Shown here in pieces: positions 38,801 to 46,122 of a DNA stretch of 64,000 nt. The DNA is from Bog-532 sp963830385 (lineage in GTDB: Bacteria > Actinomycetota > Actinomycetes > Streptosporangiales > Streptosporangiaceae): the NCBI GenBank assembly GCA_963830385.1, contig CAWHMD010000005.1, forward strand, positions 1,426,001 through 1,490,000, written 5' to 3'. The first letter of the stretch is position 1; every line of letters starts with the position of its first letter. The translations under genes and the position numbers were made by a program. The notes beneath the pieces were generated by a model. That model was not told where the DNA came from, searched no databases, and was given only the letters and a program-made list of their open reading frames with translations.

Positions 38801-40213
38801 GATCGACGCGAACGAGCCCGGCTGCAGCACCTGCCCGTTCAGGAACGGCAGGCACAGGCCGGCCAGCGCCGCCGCCGCGGCCACCGCGGCCAGCACCCGG
38901 GCGGCCCGGCCCGCGGGGGCCGCGTGCGCGGGCCGCCGCCACACGCCGCGGGCCAGCACGTGCGCGATGCCGAGGCACAGCGCCGCCGCCAGCACCGGCT
39001 CGATCTTGTACACGTTGCGCAGCGCCGACAGCGCGCCGTTGAGCACGTCCTGGACCGGCTGGTGGAGCGGGCCCCCGAGCGGGCCGGCGTACCCGGTCAG
39101 CCCCCACAGCGCCGCCACCAGAACGGTCCAGCGCAGCCAGATCGCCTCGGGCAGGTCACGGCGGGCCAGCCCGGCCAGCCCGGCCCCGGACGCGACCGAA
39201 GCCGCCGCCACCGGCCAGGCGTAGGCCACCAGGACCGACCCGGCCGTCAGCCAGGGCACGCCGAAGTTCAGGTAGGCGACCCAGTTGCCGGCCCCGCGCA
39301 GCACCGCGTCGGCCGACGTGGTGGCGGTCGTGGTGGACGACTGCTCGATGTACGGCAGGAAGTTGAACCCGTACTTGCCCTGGTAGAACAGTGGCACCAG
39401 CCACCAGGCGGTGGCCAGCAGGACGGCCAGCACCTCCCACCCGAACAGTGCCCACTTGCGCCGGTCCCAGGCCGACGACCGCGTCAGGACGTACAGGCCC
39501 GGCAGCACCAGGGCGGCCAGCGTGGAGGCGGCGTTGACCCCGCCCATGCAGGCCACGAACAGCCCGGACCGGGCCGCCGCCGACCAGGCCGCGGGTGGCC
39601 GCCCCCCGGCATCGGGCGGCGCGGACCAGTAACGGACCAGCGGGAGGGTGGCCCAGGTGGCGAAGATCCCCGGCAGCAGCGCGGCCGAGGAGGAGCCGAC
39701 CAGGATCGTGTAGGTCGGCCAGATCGCGAACGCCGCCCCGGCCAGCAGCCTGGTCGGCCGGGTCCCGATGCCGACCGCCTCGGCCAGCCGGACCAGGCCC
39801 CAGAACCCGACCGCGATGAGGATCGACATCCACAGCCGCTCGGCGATCCACACCGGCAGGTGCACCGCGTGCGCGACCAGGTAGTACAGGCCCATGGGGA
39901 ACGCGTAGCCGATGTACTGGTCCTGCAGGCTGCCCTGCCATTCCAGCGGGTTCCACAGGTGCCACAGCCGCCGGTAGAACTCGACCGGGTCGACGTCCAC
40001 CCCGAGCTTGGTGTCGAACGTCATCCGGCCCGGGTGGGTCAGCAGCAGGGCGATCAGGGCCAGGCCCCACACCAGCAGCAGCCAGCGGCGGCCCGCCCGT
40101 TCGGCGGCGTCGCCCCAGCGGCCCCACAGCCAGCGCGGGCGGCGTCCCCCGCCCGCCGATTCGCCGGGCTCGTAGCCGGTGAGCTCGGTCTCCGGTAGCT
40201 GAAGTGTCGTCAT
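35819..40213 (-). CDS. aftD: AftD-type alpha-(1->3)-arabinofuranosyltransferase
   Basis: 1464 aa; ATG 40213 overlaps the methyltransferase stop (ATGA), so the longer upstream frame is not used. N-terminal 450 residues form a GT-C fold with about ten or more helices; the first extracytoplasmic loop holds HPGRMTFDTKLGVDVDPVEF with the acidic residues expected for polyprenyl-sugar catalysis. The middle is a long extracytoplasmic part with carbohydrate-binding-like beta sections (about 640-1290: LWEYPQGDPVNAFDGDPSTA, GSLPVFRAQNLLDGSAATGW). C-terminal helices lie at about 1340-1440. AftD adds alpha-1,3-arabinofuranose branches to arabinogalactan/LAM using decaprenyl-phospho-arabinose. Size and layout match. 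Flanked by methyl- and acyltransferase genes. Confidence 0.85.
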   Translation of the reverse strand: MTTLQLPETELTGYEPGESAGGGRRPRWLWGRWGDAAERAGRRWLLLVWGLALIALLLTHPGRMTFDTKLGVDVDPVEFYRRLWHLWNPLEWQGSLQDQYIGYAFPMGLYYLVAHAVHLPVWIAERLWMSILIAVGFWGLVRLAEAVGIGTRPTRLLAGAAFAIWPTYTILVGSSSAALLPGIFATWATLPLVRYWSAPPDAGGRPPAAWSAAARSGLFVACMGGVNAASTLAALVLPGLYVLTRSSAWDRRKWALFGWEVLAVLLATAWWLVPLFYQGKYGFNFLPYIEQSSTTTATTSADAVLRGAGNWVAYLNFGVPWLTAGSVLVAYAWPVAAASVASGAGLAGLARRDLPEAIWLRWTVLVAALWGLTGYAGPLGGPLHQPVQDVLNGALSALRNVYKIEPVLAAALCLGIAHVLARGVWRRPAHAAPAGRAARVLAAVAAAAALAGLCLPFLNGQVLQPGSFASIPGYWQQAAAFMASHAQHQTTLVVPADAHGVYTWGQPIDEPLEPLATSPWTEDSLVPYSGGGATSFTSGAEQAIESGTPQPGLAAYLARAGVRYVLVRNDLDPAQLGYVSPAVVHAALAGSGFTRVASFGTPVPPPPAGEGTSLQVQAISPAYAPVEIYQATNAALRPSGPVSVLPTAGTALVDGGPAALQQLEAQGLLGQRPAVVAGQTGAGDPRAASQDVTDGNRRADTAFGLTDNNTSYTYTATGTNPPDDPLGAGGQAPRQLLPAGTSGHQTVAVLRGAKSVTASSAGSWLWEYPQGDPVNAFDGDPSTAWVEGTTKAAGQWLQINFTHPLDLGTPVDIKLLDDIPRPVATRLTVTTATGHVDTATAVTGATQKLNIPSGTSSWLRITIDSTRGGTAGGPGAGISGVAIPGVWVTRFLQPSQTAAGPTPSFSFERATSSSIGLPGQPPEPALNRTFTTAGRQRFQVAGTVTAVPGAPLNSLLDSLSPGKPQLTISASSTFGSLPVFRAQNLLDGSAATGWVASGPDASLHLAWTGKRTISEIELTAATTGIAAQPTRVKITSPAGTRDVMVPQGGVLHFAPLDTSQLTISFPGVEATTAYNPLVGRVQQLPVGLAELAVPALASLTTATPSAGTPFTLGCGQGPSLTIDGRSYQTSVSGTVADLTGFKALPVHLCTSGSALTLPAGRHWLTSPGAGLPLTLGGLSLKNAPAAATTTAATARSFTVKDWGTEHRTGTIGAGAQSYLEVHQATAPGWTATLNGKQLKPVTLDGWQQAFIVPAGAGGAVVMNYTPVTGYHWALIIAIIAFCVLIALALWPRRRPWRPGNRVFWRPSPASLREPADQRDPGDPTSPIPSTEPARPVSPSTRWELSRRAYWITVVAATVVLALVGGWLAFVVPAVLLVGWAVPRWVPWLAFLAMCVAGGFAIAELSHGPQHGFGAFGWPAQAAAVVALAAALISAPRAGSPAPEPASAPYGPPFTARGPAPGEGP

Positions 40214-40986
40214 GCCGTCCGCCGCAGTATCACCAGGAGGTTCCAGGTCGCGAGCTCGCGTAGTCCGGGCAGGAAGATCAGGAACTTGCACCAGCGCGGG
40301 TAGTACCGCGGCCGGGCCTCGACCACGGCGATGTCCTTGCGCTTGCGCAGCAGGGCCAGCACCGGGCCCACGCCGAGCGGGAACATCGTCTGGCCGAACA
40401 GGTTCTTGGGCGCGTGGCCGTGCTTACGGGCGTACCGGCGGGACGCGTAGTCGCCGCCCAGGTAGTGGAACGGCGCGGATTCGTGCCCGCCCCACGGCGA
40501 CAGCCACACCGTGTAGGACAGGTAGACCAGGCCACCGGGCCGGGTGACCCGGATCATCTCGTCGATGAACCCGGCCGGGTCGCGGACGTGCTCCAGCACG
40601 TTGGAGGAAAAGCAGACGTCCACGCTGCCGTCGGCCAGCGGCAGCCAGTAGCCGTCCCCGATCACGCTGGCCTGGCTGGGCTCCCCGTGGCTGAACAGCT
40701 CGCCGGCGTCCGGCTCGACCAGCAGGCAGTGCGCGCCGCGCTGCCGGAACATGGCGGTGAACCAGCCGGCCCCGCCGCCGACGTCGGCCACCCGGGCCCC
40801 GGCCAGGGTGGTGTGCCGCTCGACGAGCGCGATCGAGTCCTGGGCGAGCAGCTCATAGAACCGCTTGGGGTCGGACTGCTCGGCCGCGAAGGCGGACAGC
40901 AGCCGGACCGCCCCGACCGGGCGCAAAGGGTCCGGTCCGGTTCGCGGACCACCGGAAACGGTGGACGGGGGCGCGTCGGGGGGCAT
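40210..40986 (-). CDS. Class I SAM-dependent methyltransferase
   Basis: 258 aa; ATG 40986 with AAGGAGG nine nt upstream. Rossmann SAM-binding motif I VADVGGGAGWFTAMFRQRG near 65, motif II LLVEPDAGEL, motif for acceptor EHVRDPAGFIDEMIRVTRPG near 130 and LVYLSYTVWL. The C-terminal Lys/Arg-rich KYYPRW-like segment and hydrophobic end suggest membrane proximity. First gene of the minus-strand AftD operon, 4-nt overlap with aftD. Probably methylates a sugar of the polymer or its lipid precursor. Tandem operator sites lie about 115 nt upstream. Confidence 0.85.
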   Translation of the reverse strand: MPPDAPPSTVSGGPRTGPDPLRPVGAVRLLSAFAAEQSDPKRFYELLAQDSIALVERHTTLAGARVADVGGGAGWFTAMFRQRGAHCLLVEPDAGELFSHGEPSQASVIGDGYWLPLADGSVDVCFSSNVLEHVRDPAGFIDEMIRVTRPGGLVYLSYTVWLSPWGGHESAPFHYLGGDYASRRYARKHGHAPKNLFGQTMFPLGVGPVLALLRKRKDIAVVEARPRYYPRWCKFLIFLPGLRELATWNLLVILRRTA

Positions 40987-41101
40987 CTGCCGGTCCTCCT
41001 TGACAGGCTGCGGAACGGCCAGCGGTGACTGGCCCGCGAGGGGTGTAAAACCGCCGGGCCGTCGCCGTTTGCGCCCCGCCGCGCGGCGTCCGGCCCGTTT
41101 G

Positions 41102-41138
41102 TTACTGTGCGGTAAGTCACTTCGTTACTGGACGGTAA
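41102..41138. promoter_or_regulatory. Two tandem TTAC-N6-GTAA operators
   Basis: TTACTGTGCGGTAA (41102-41115) and TTACTGGACGGTAA (41125-41138), centres 23 bp apart, with further matching flanks. The pattern is that of a TetR-family operator. On the minus strand TTGACG (41156-41161) with a 17-bp spacer to TTACCG (41133-41138) could be the AftD-operon promoter, so the distal site covers its -10. No TetR gene is in the window. Confidence 0.65.
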
Positions 41139-41249
41139 GGCACCTTCGAGAGGTTCGTCAATAAAAACCGGATAACAACATGCTTGTCCTACCTTGTCCG
41201 GCTACTCGCCAGTTGGATGGGTACCAGCGAGGCATACCGAAGGGAAGTG

Positions 41250-41279
41250 TTGACACGTATTTGGAGCGGCGCCCATAAT
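41250..41279 (+). promoter_or_regulatory. SigA-type promoter for the plus-strand GT4 operon
   Basis: TTGACA (41250-41255), 18-bp spacer, CATAAT (41274-41279). Start of transcription would be near 41286, giving a leader of about 40 nt before ATG 41328. Confidence 0.65.
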
Positions 41280-41327
41280 CGCCGCTCATGACCCGGGGGG
41301 GCCATTCCGTGCCCGAGGAGATGGCGC

Positions 41328-42464
41328 ATGGAGACCCGACGGTCCCTTGTATCCGCAGCTCAGCAGGAACCTGATCCGAGCCTGCCGAGTCCGCCCCGGC
41401 CCAGCCTGAGGCCGGGCCGCCGGGTCCTGATCGTGGCCTGGCGGGACGTGGCCAGCCCGCACGCGGGCGGCTCCGAACTGCTGGTCGACCAGCTCGCCGC
41501 GGGCCTGGTAGCCCGGGGCGACCAGGTCACGCTGCTGTGCGGCGGCCCGGCCGCGCCGCACGCCTACCAGGTGGTCCGCAGCGGCGGCATGTACAGCCAG
41601 TTCGTGCGGGCGCCGCTGGCCTACCGGCGGCTGCGCGACTGCGACGTGGTGGTCGAGGTCTGCAACGGCATGCCGTTCCTGACCCCGCTATGGGCGGGCA
41701 AGCCCACCGTCTGCATGGTCAACCACGTGCACACCGACCTGTGGCCGCTGCGGTTCCGGCCGCCGGTGTCGACGGCCGGCCAGTTCCTGGAGCAGCGGGT
41801 CATGCCCTGGGTGCACCGCCGCAACCTGGTCGTCACCGTCTCCGAGTCGACGGCCAGCGAGCTGCAGGCCCTGGGGGTGGACCGGGAACGGATCCGGATG
41901 CTCAACAACGGGGCCGCCCCGGCCGGGCCGCCGGTCCCCCGGTCCCGGCGCCCGCTGTTCCTGGCGCTCGGGCGGCTGGCCGAGTACAAGCGGATCGACC
42001 TGCTGCTGCGGCTGTGGGAACGGGTCCGCCCGGTGGTCGGCGGGCGGCTGGTGATCGCCGGCGACGGCCCCGAACGCGGCTACCTGGAGTCCCTGGCCGG
42101 CCCGGACGTAATGTTCACCGGCCGGATCAGCGAGCGCCGCAAGCACCAGCTGCTCGGCTCGGCCTGGCTGCTGCTGCACCCGGCGCTGATCGAGGGCTGG
42201 GGCATCGTGGTCACCGAGGCGGCCCTGCGGGGGACGCCGACGGTCGGCTTCGACGTGCCGGGACTGCGGGACTCGGTCGACGACGGCCAGACCGGCCTGC
42301 TGGCCCGGACCGAGGCGGCCTACGCGTCGGCCTGGGCGGCGCTGGCCCTGGACCCGGACCGGCGGGAGCGGATGGGGGCCGCCGCCCGGCACCGGGCCGC
42401 CCAGCTGCGCTGGTCCACGGCGGTCCGGCACTTCTCGGCGGTGCTGGACGAGGCGCTCCGGTGA
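41328..42464 (+). CDS. GT4-family glycosyltransferase
   Basis: 378 aa; ATG 41328. N-terminal extension of 30 Pro/Ser-rich residues, then VLIVAWRDVASPHAGGSELL (GT4 N-domain, GGSE loop), VSESTASELQALGV near 168, LFLALGRLAEYKRIDLLLRL near 205, and the E-x7-E region HPALIEGWGIVVTEAALRGT near 280. It transfers a sugar from a nucleotide donor to an envelope acceptor. Divergent from the AftD operon with shared regulatory DNA (tandem operators, promoter at 41250) and cotranscribed with the following methyltransferase through a GTGA overlap. Confidence 0.88.
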   Translation: METRRSLVSAAQQEPDPSLPSPPRPSLRPGRRVLIVAWRDVASPHAGGSELLVDQLAAGLVARGDQVTLLCGGPAAPHAYQVVRSGGMYSQFVRAPLAYRRLRDCDVVVEVCNGMPFLTPLWAGKPTVCMVNHVHTDLWPLRFRPPVSTAGQFLEQRVMPWVHRRNLVVTVSESTASELQALGVDRERIRMLNNGAAPAGPPVPRSRRPLFLALGRLAEYKRIDLLLRLWERVRPVVGGRLVIAGDGPERGYLESLAGPDVMFTGRISERRKHQLLGSAWLLLHPALIEGWGIVVTEAALRGTPTVGFDVPGLRDSVDDGQTGLLARTEAAYASAWAALALDPDRRERMGAAARHRAAQLRWSTAVRHFSAVLDEALR

Positions 42465-43168
42465 GCGCCGCCCTGCAGGACTTCTACGAGGTGCCGGGGA
42501 CCACGGTCAGCTCCGGCCCGGACCGGGCCGAGCGGCAGGCCGAGATGCTGGCCGGGGTGCTGGCCGCCAGCAGCGGCCGGCAGCGGATCGTGGACGTCGG
42601 GTGCGGCGAGGGCACCGCCACCCACCTGGTCAAACGACTGGACCCGGGCAACACGGTGATCGGGGTCGACTGGTCGGCGATGGCGCTGACGCAGGCCCGC
42701 GCGCGCGGCGTGCTGGTCGTCCAGGGCGGGATCGACCAGCTGCCGCTGGCGGACGCCAGCGTCGACGTGGTGATCATGAGCGAGCTGATCGAGCACCTGG
42801 TCGACACCGACGCGGCCGCCGAGGAGGCCCGGCGGGTGCTCCGGCCGGGCGGCACGCTGCTGCTGTCCACCCCCAACCTGGCCGCCTGGTACAACCGGGG
42901 GCTGATCGGCCTGGGCATCCAGCCGGTGTTCTCCGAGGTCAGCCTCAAGGGCATCTACGGGCGGCCCGGCCGTGAGGTGGTCGGGCACCTGCGGCTGTTC
43001 ACCCGCCGGGCGCTGGAGGAGTTCCTGACCGCGCGCGGGTTCGCCTGCGAGCGGGTGTGCGGCGCGCCCTACCACGACGTGCCGCGGCCGCTGCGGCCAC
43101 TGGACCGCTGGCTGTGCCACTGGCCGTCGGCCGCCAGCATCCTGCTCGTCCAGGCCCGCAGATCATGA
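42461..43168 (+). CDS. Class I SAM-dependent methyltransferase
   Basis: 235 aa; GTG 42461 overlaps the GT4 stop (GTGA). Motif I IVDVGCGEGTATHLVKRLDP near 44, GVDWSAMALTQARARG near 68, MSELIEHLVDTDAAAEEARR near 107, PGGTLLLSTPNLAAW near 128. The fold is Methyltransf_11/25. The C-terminal half holds HLRLFTRRALEEFLTARGF, common in glycan-locus methyltransferases. Likely acts on the GT4 product or the same polymer as the divergent operon. Confidence 0.87.
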   Translation: MSAALQDFYEVPGTTVSSGPDRAERQAEMLAGVLAASSGRQRIVDVGCGEGTATHLVKRLDPGNTVIGVDWSAMALTQARARGVLVVQGGIDQLPLADASVDVVIMSELIEHLVDTDAAAEEARRVLRPGGTLLLSTPNLAAWYNRGLIGLGIQPVFSEVSLKGIYGRPGREVVGHLRLFTRRALEEFLTARGFACERVCGAPYHDVPRPLRPLDRWLCHWPSAASILLVQARRS

Positions 43169-43178
43169 CAACGGCCCT

Positions 43179-43208
43179 TGACACGGTGCGGGCGGGGGCG
43201 TCTATGCT
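43179..43208 (+). promoter_or_regulatory. Consensus SigA-type promoter before the DUF2613-like gene
   Basis: TTGACA (43179-43184), 18-bp spacer, TATGCT (43203-43208). Predicted start near 43215, giving a leader of about 42 nt to GTG 43257. Confidence 0.75.
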
Positions 43209-43256
43209 ACCCGGAAGTAACTTGGGGGGCGGAACCCACAGGGAAGGACCGAAGCA

Positions 43257-43385
43257 GTGCTGACCGTGGCCGCCATACTCCTGGGTGCCGTGCTGGCCGT
43301 GGCCGGCGTGGTGGTCGTGACCCACGACGCCACCACCGTCCCGCCCGCTCCCACCCGGCAGCTGTACAACTACGGCTCCGGCTGA
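43257..43385 (+). CDS. 42-aa secreted or membrane peptide, DUF2613-like
   Basis: GTG 43257, with AAGGA 8 nt upstream and a consensus promoter 50 nt before. The product is one hydrophobic helix (LTVAAILLGAVLAVAGVVVV) followed by a short extracytoplasmic tail THDATTVPPAPTRQLYNYGSG. In mycobacteria a comparable tiny protein of the DUF2613 group (helix plus short tail ending in a Tyr-Gly motif) is encoded next to aftD; here the aftD operon is 2.3 kb away. Its own strong promoter argues for a real gene. Possibly a small partner of the AftD machinery (inference). Confidence 0.65.
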   Translation: MLTVAAILLGAVLAVAGVVVVTHDATTVPPAPTRQLYNYGSG

Positions 43386-43392
43386 TCGCCCG

Positions 43393-44619
43393 GTGGCGCC
43401 GCGCCGGCGGCTCGCCGCGCTGGTTCCGCTGGCCGGGCTGACCGCGCTGGCGCTAGCCCTGGCTCTGGCTTTGGCGGCCTGCGCCGGGCCGCCCCGGCCG
43501 TCACCCGGCCCCGCCCCGGACCTGGTGCGGTCGAACTACGAGCGGGCCACCGGCGACACCGTCCCGCGCGACTGCGGCTACAGCGCCCCGCTGCCGGCCA
43601 GACCGGGCTGGAGCCTGTGGCTGTTCTGCGACACCGCGGTGACCAGCGCCCGCGGCAGCCGGATCGACCGGCTGATCCTCGGCACCGACACGGCCGCGGC
43701 CGGCCCCGGCCAGCCGGGCCGGGTGCCGTCCGGGCTGAGCGAGCTGCCCACCCCTCCGACACCGTCGGTGCTGCCCAGCGACGGCGCGCCGGAACCGTTC
43801 CTGCCGGCGCCGGCGGGCCTGGTCCGGCCGGGCGGGACGGCGCCCTGCTCGGGGCCGGGCGCCTACCCGGCCGCGTGGATCACCGGGGTGGCGGATGAGC
43901 CCGCCGCCCAGGACGCCCACCGCAAGCTGCTGATCAGCTACAACGACTACTGCGTGACCGGGGACGCCGGCTCGCTGGGCACCGACGTACCCGGCAGCCT
44001 GACCCCGGAGGGCTCCGGCCTGGTCGAGTACGACCCGGCCAGCAACCAGCTGGGGACCACGGCCGAGGTGTTCGCCAGTCCTGCGGGGCTCTCGCTGCCG
44101 GTCCAGCAGGTGCTCGGCTCACCGGTGTTCCGGGGCGGCTACCTGTACCTGTTCGGCTTCTGCTCGGCCGCCACGCTGCCGACCGGGTGCGCGACCGGGA
44201 AGGTGTTCATGGTCCGGGTGCAGGCGACGCCGGCCGCCTGGCAGAACCCGGCCAGCTACCAGTACTGGACCGGGAGGGGGTGGTCGCTGGACCCGAACAC
44301 GGCGGCGTCGGTGCTGCCGTCCGGGCACCCGCTGGGCGTCTCGGCCGGGGACTACTCGGCCGACGGGCACCAGCTGGTCATCGTCGAGCAGACCAGCCTG
44401 GCGGGCGACTTCTCGGTGTGGCAGGCCCGGGCGCCGGCCGGGCCGTGGCGGCGGCTGCGGACCGGCCGGGTGCCCTGCCGGAGCGGTACCGGCCACGGGG
44501 CGGGCGAGCTGTGCCGGGCCCTGATCGGCCACCCGGAGCTGAGTAGCGGACGACAGCTGCTCATCTCCTACTACAACCCAGGCAACGGCCACGTGGACGC
44601 GTCGGCCTGGTCCTGGTGA
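43393..44619 (+). CDS. Lipoprotein with beta-propeller-like domain
   Basis: 408 aa; GTG 43393, 7 nt after the small-peptide stop. Residues 1-31 form a lipoprotein signal peptide ending in lipobox LAAC with Cys at about 31. The rest has repeated strand motifs (WSLWLFCDTAVTS, RKLLISYNDYC, GYLYLFGFCSA, RQLLISYYNPGNGHVDASAW) seen in DUF4185/glycosidase-like five-bladed propellers, and paired Cys residues that could form disulfides. It is expected on the outer face of the membrane, possibly binding or trimming envelope glycans. Family assignment is tentative. Confidence 0.7.
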   Translation: MAPRRRLAALVPLAGLTALALALALALAACAGPPRPSPGPAPDLVRSNYERATGDTVPRDCGYSAPLPARPGWSLWLFCDTAVTSARGSRIDRLILGTDTAAAGPGQPGRVPSGLSELPTPPTPSVLPSDGAPEPFLPAPAGLVRPGGTAPCSGPGAYPAAWITGVADEPAAQDAHRKLLISYNDYCVTGDAGSLGTDVPGSLTPEGSGLVEYDPASNQLGTTAEVFASPAGLSLPVQQVLGSPVFRGGYLYLFGFCSAATLPTGCATGKVFMVRVQATPAAWQNPASYQYWTGRGWSLDPNTAASVLPSGHPLGVSAGDYSADGHQLVIVEQTSLAGDFSVWQARAPAGPWRRLRTGRVPCRSGTGHGAGELCRALIGHPELSSGRQLLISYYNPGNGHVDASAWSW

Positions 44620-44637
44620 CCCGCGGGAGGTCCTGCG

Positions 44638-45405
44638 ATGAAGCTCGTGGCTCAGCTGGCGGCCTCGATGCCGGAAAAGCTGCTGGTGCGGCTGGTCAGC
44701 CTGGCCTACCGGCGGTACGAGCCGGAGATCCGGCGGCTGGACGACGTGTGCGGCCGCGGCGGCACGATGATCGACATCGGCGGCTGGTACGGGCCGTGGA
44801 CCCGGCGGCTCCGGCACCGGGCCGGCCAGGTGGTGGTGATCGAGCCGACGCCGCTGCACGGGGTGCTGCGGCGGACGCTGCCGCCGTCGGTGGAGGTGAT
44901 CGCGGCGGCGGCGTCCGACCGCTGCGGCGAGGCCGAGCTGTGGGTGCCGCCCGCCGACACCGGTACCCGCGGGGTCTCGTCCCTGCACCGGCGCGACCTC
45001 CACGGTGAGTCGCTCACGGTGCCGCTGGTGCGGGTGGACGACCTGGGACTCAGCCAGGTGACGTTCATCAAGATCGACGTGGACGGGCACGAGGTGCCGG
45101 TGCTGCGGGGCGCCGAGACCGTGATCAAACAGGATCAGCCCCGGCTGCTGGTCGAGGTCGAGCAGCGCATCCAGCCGGTCGGCGACGTCATCAACCTGAT
45201 GCGCGGCTACGGCTACCGCGGCTGGGTCCTGCCCGCCCGGGACTGGGTGCCGGTGGAACGGTTTCCGCTGGCCGCGCACCAGGCCCGGACCGCGCACGTG
45301 TCCGAGCGGGGACTGCTGGCCCGGACGCTGTGGCCGTCACCGCGGTACGTCAACTCGGTGCTGTTCCTGCCGGAAGGACGCATGCCGGGGGAACCCCGCA
45401 GATAA
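44638..45405 (+). CDS. FkbM-family methyltransferase
   Basis: 255 aa; ATG 44638 with GGGAGG 11 nt upstream. SAM-binding GGTMIDIGGWYGPWTRRLRH near 40, VVVIEPTPLH near 65, and the FkbM motif FIKIDVDGHEVPVLRGAETV near 142-161 followed by LLVEVEQR. FkbM enzymes O-methylate sugars or polyketides. The C-terminus continues past the core (to PEGRMPGEPRR). Last gene of this plus-strand group, followed by a strong terminator. Third methyltransferase of the arabinan locus. Confidence 0.87.
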   Translation: MKLVAQLAASMPEKLLVRLVSLAYRRYEPEIRRLDDVCGRGGTMIDIGGWYGPWTRRLRHRAGQVVVIEPTPLHGVLRRTLPPSVEVIAAAASDRCGEAELWVPPADTGTRGVSSLHRRDLHGESLTVPLVRVDDLGLSQVTFIKIDVDGHEVPVLRGAETVIKQDQPRLLVEVEQRIQPVGDVINLMRGYGYRGWVLPARDWVPVERFPLAAHQARTAHVSERGLLARTLWPSPRYVNSVLFLPEGRMPGEPRR

Positions 45406-45426
45406 CCCCGCCGCCCCTGGACCGGG

Positions 45427-45461
45427 ACCCTTTTATTAAATGAATAAAAGGGTTTGATTTT
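45427..45461. terminator. Bidirectional rho-independent terminator
   Basis: ACCCTTTTATT (45427-45437), loop AAATG, AATAAAAGGGT (45443-45453), 11-bp perfect stem with a T-rich tail TTGATTTT. AT-rich arms are unusual here. Placed between the FkbM gene and the convergent 45563-46081 gene. Confidence 0.85.
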
Positions 45462-45562
45462 CGGCGCCGATCGCGGTGCGGCGGGGCGGCGGCCGGGGCC
45501 ACGGGGCTTATTTGCAGGCCGCCGATCGGGTGCTGCGCGGCGAGAACGCGGAGTTGCCGGGC

Positions 45563-46081
45563 CTATTTCCCGGCTTCTTTCACGGCTTTCCCGGTGCCGA
45601 TCAGGTACTGGGCCGCGCTGACCCGCAGCTCCTCCAGCAGGTCAGCCTGGCTCCGGGCGCGGGTCAGCAGTTCGTCCAGCCAGACCTGGTTCAGCCGCGG
45701 CTCGGTGGCGGCCAGCTCGCGCAGCGTGCGCCAGCCCGCGGCCTTGCCCTCCACACCGAGCCGCAGCAGCTCCAGCTCCTCCAGGCTGCTGAGCGGCGAC
45801 CGGGTCCGCAGCCGGCCGTTGAACTTCAGGCGGCCGGCCCGCTCCCCCAGCCAGGCCGCCGCCGTCTTGTAGCGCCGTACCGGCACGCCGAGCAGGCCCA
45901 TGATCTCCAGCAGCGCCCGCCGGTCGGCGTTGATCTCGCCCGCCAGACGCTGAAGGGTGGCGGTGTCCGCGACCTCGTCGTGGTGGCGGGCGATGCGGTG
46001 GGCCAGTTCGGTGCCGAGGGTCGCTCCGGCCAGATGGTCATTGAGGTAGATGCCGATCAGCTCGGCCGAGGACTCGTTCAT
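45563..46081 (-). CDS. Helical protein of unknown function
   Basis: 172 aa; ATG 46081. Predicted almost entirely helical: NDHLAGATLGTELAHRIARH, LQRLAGEINADRRALLEIMG, LEELELLRLGVEGKAAGWRT, LDELLTRARSQADLLEELRV. Acidic and basic residues alternate in a four-helix-bundle-like pattern that resembles small ferritin-like actinobacterial proteins, but clear metal-binding E-x-x-H pairs are not evident. It follows the Methyltransf_19 gene by 41 nt on the same strand. Function not assigned. Confidence 0.7.
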   Translation of the reverse strand: MNESSAELIGIYLNDHLAGATLGTELAHRIARHHDEVADTATLQRLAGEINADRRALLEIMGLLGVPVRRYKTAAAWLGERAGRLKFNGRLRTRSPLSSLEELELLRLGVEGKAAGWRTLRELAATEPRLNQVWLDELLTRARSQADLLEELRVSAAQYLIGTGKAVKEAGK

Positions 46082-46122
46082 TGGAGTCGTCTTCCCCGGC
46101 TGGAGCCAGTTACGCGGCCGGG

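Noticed and set aside
36728..40198. 1156-codon plus-strand open frame opposite aftD
   Set aside because: Shadow of aftD in the antisense GC frame; repetitive composition, no motif, no ribosome site.
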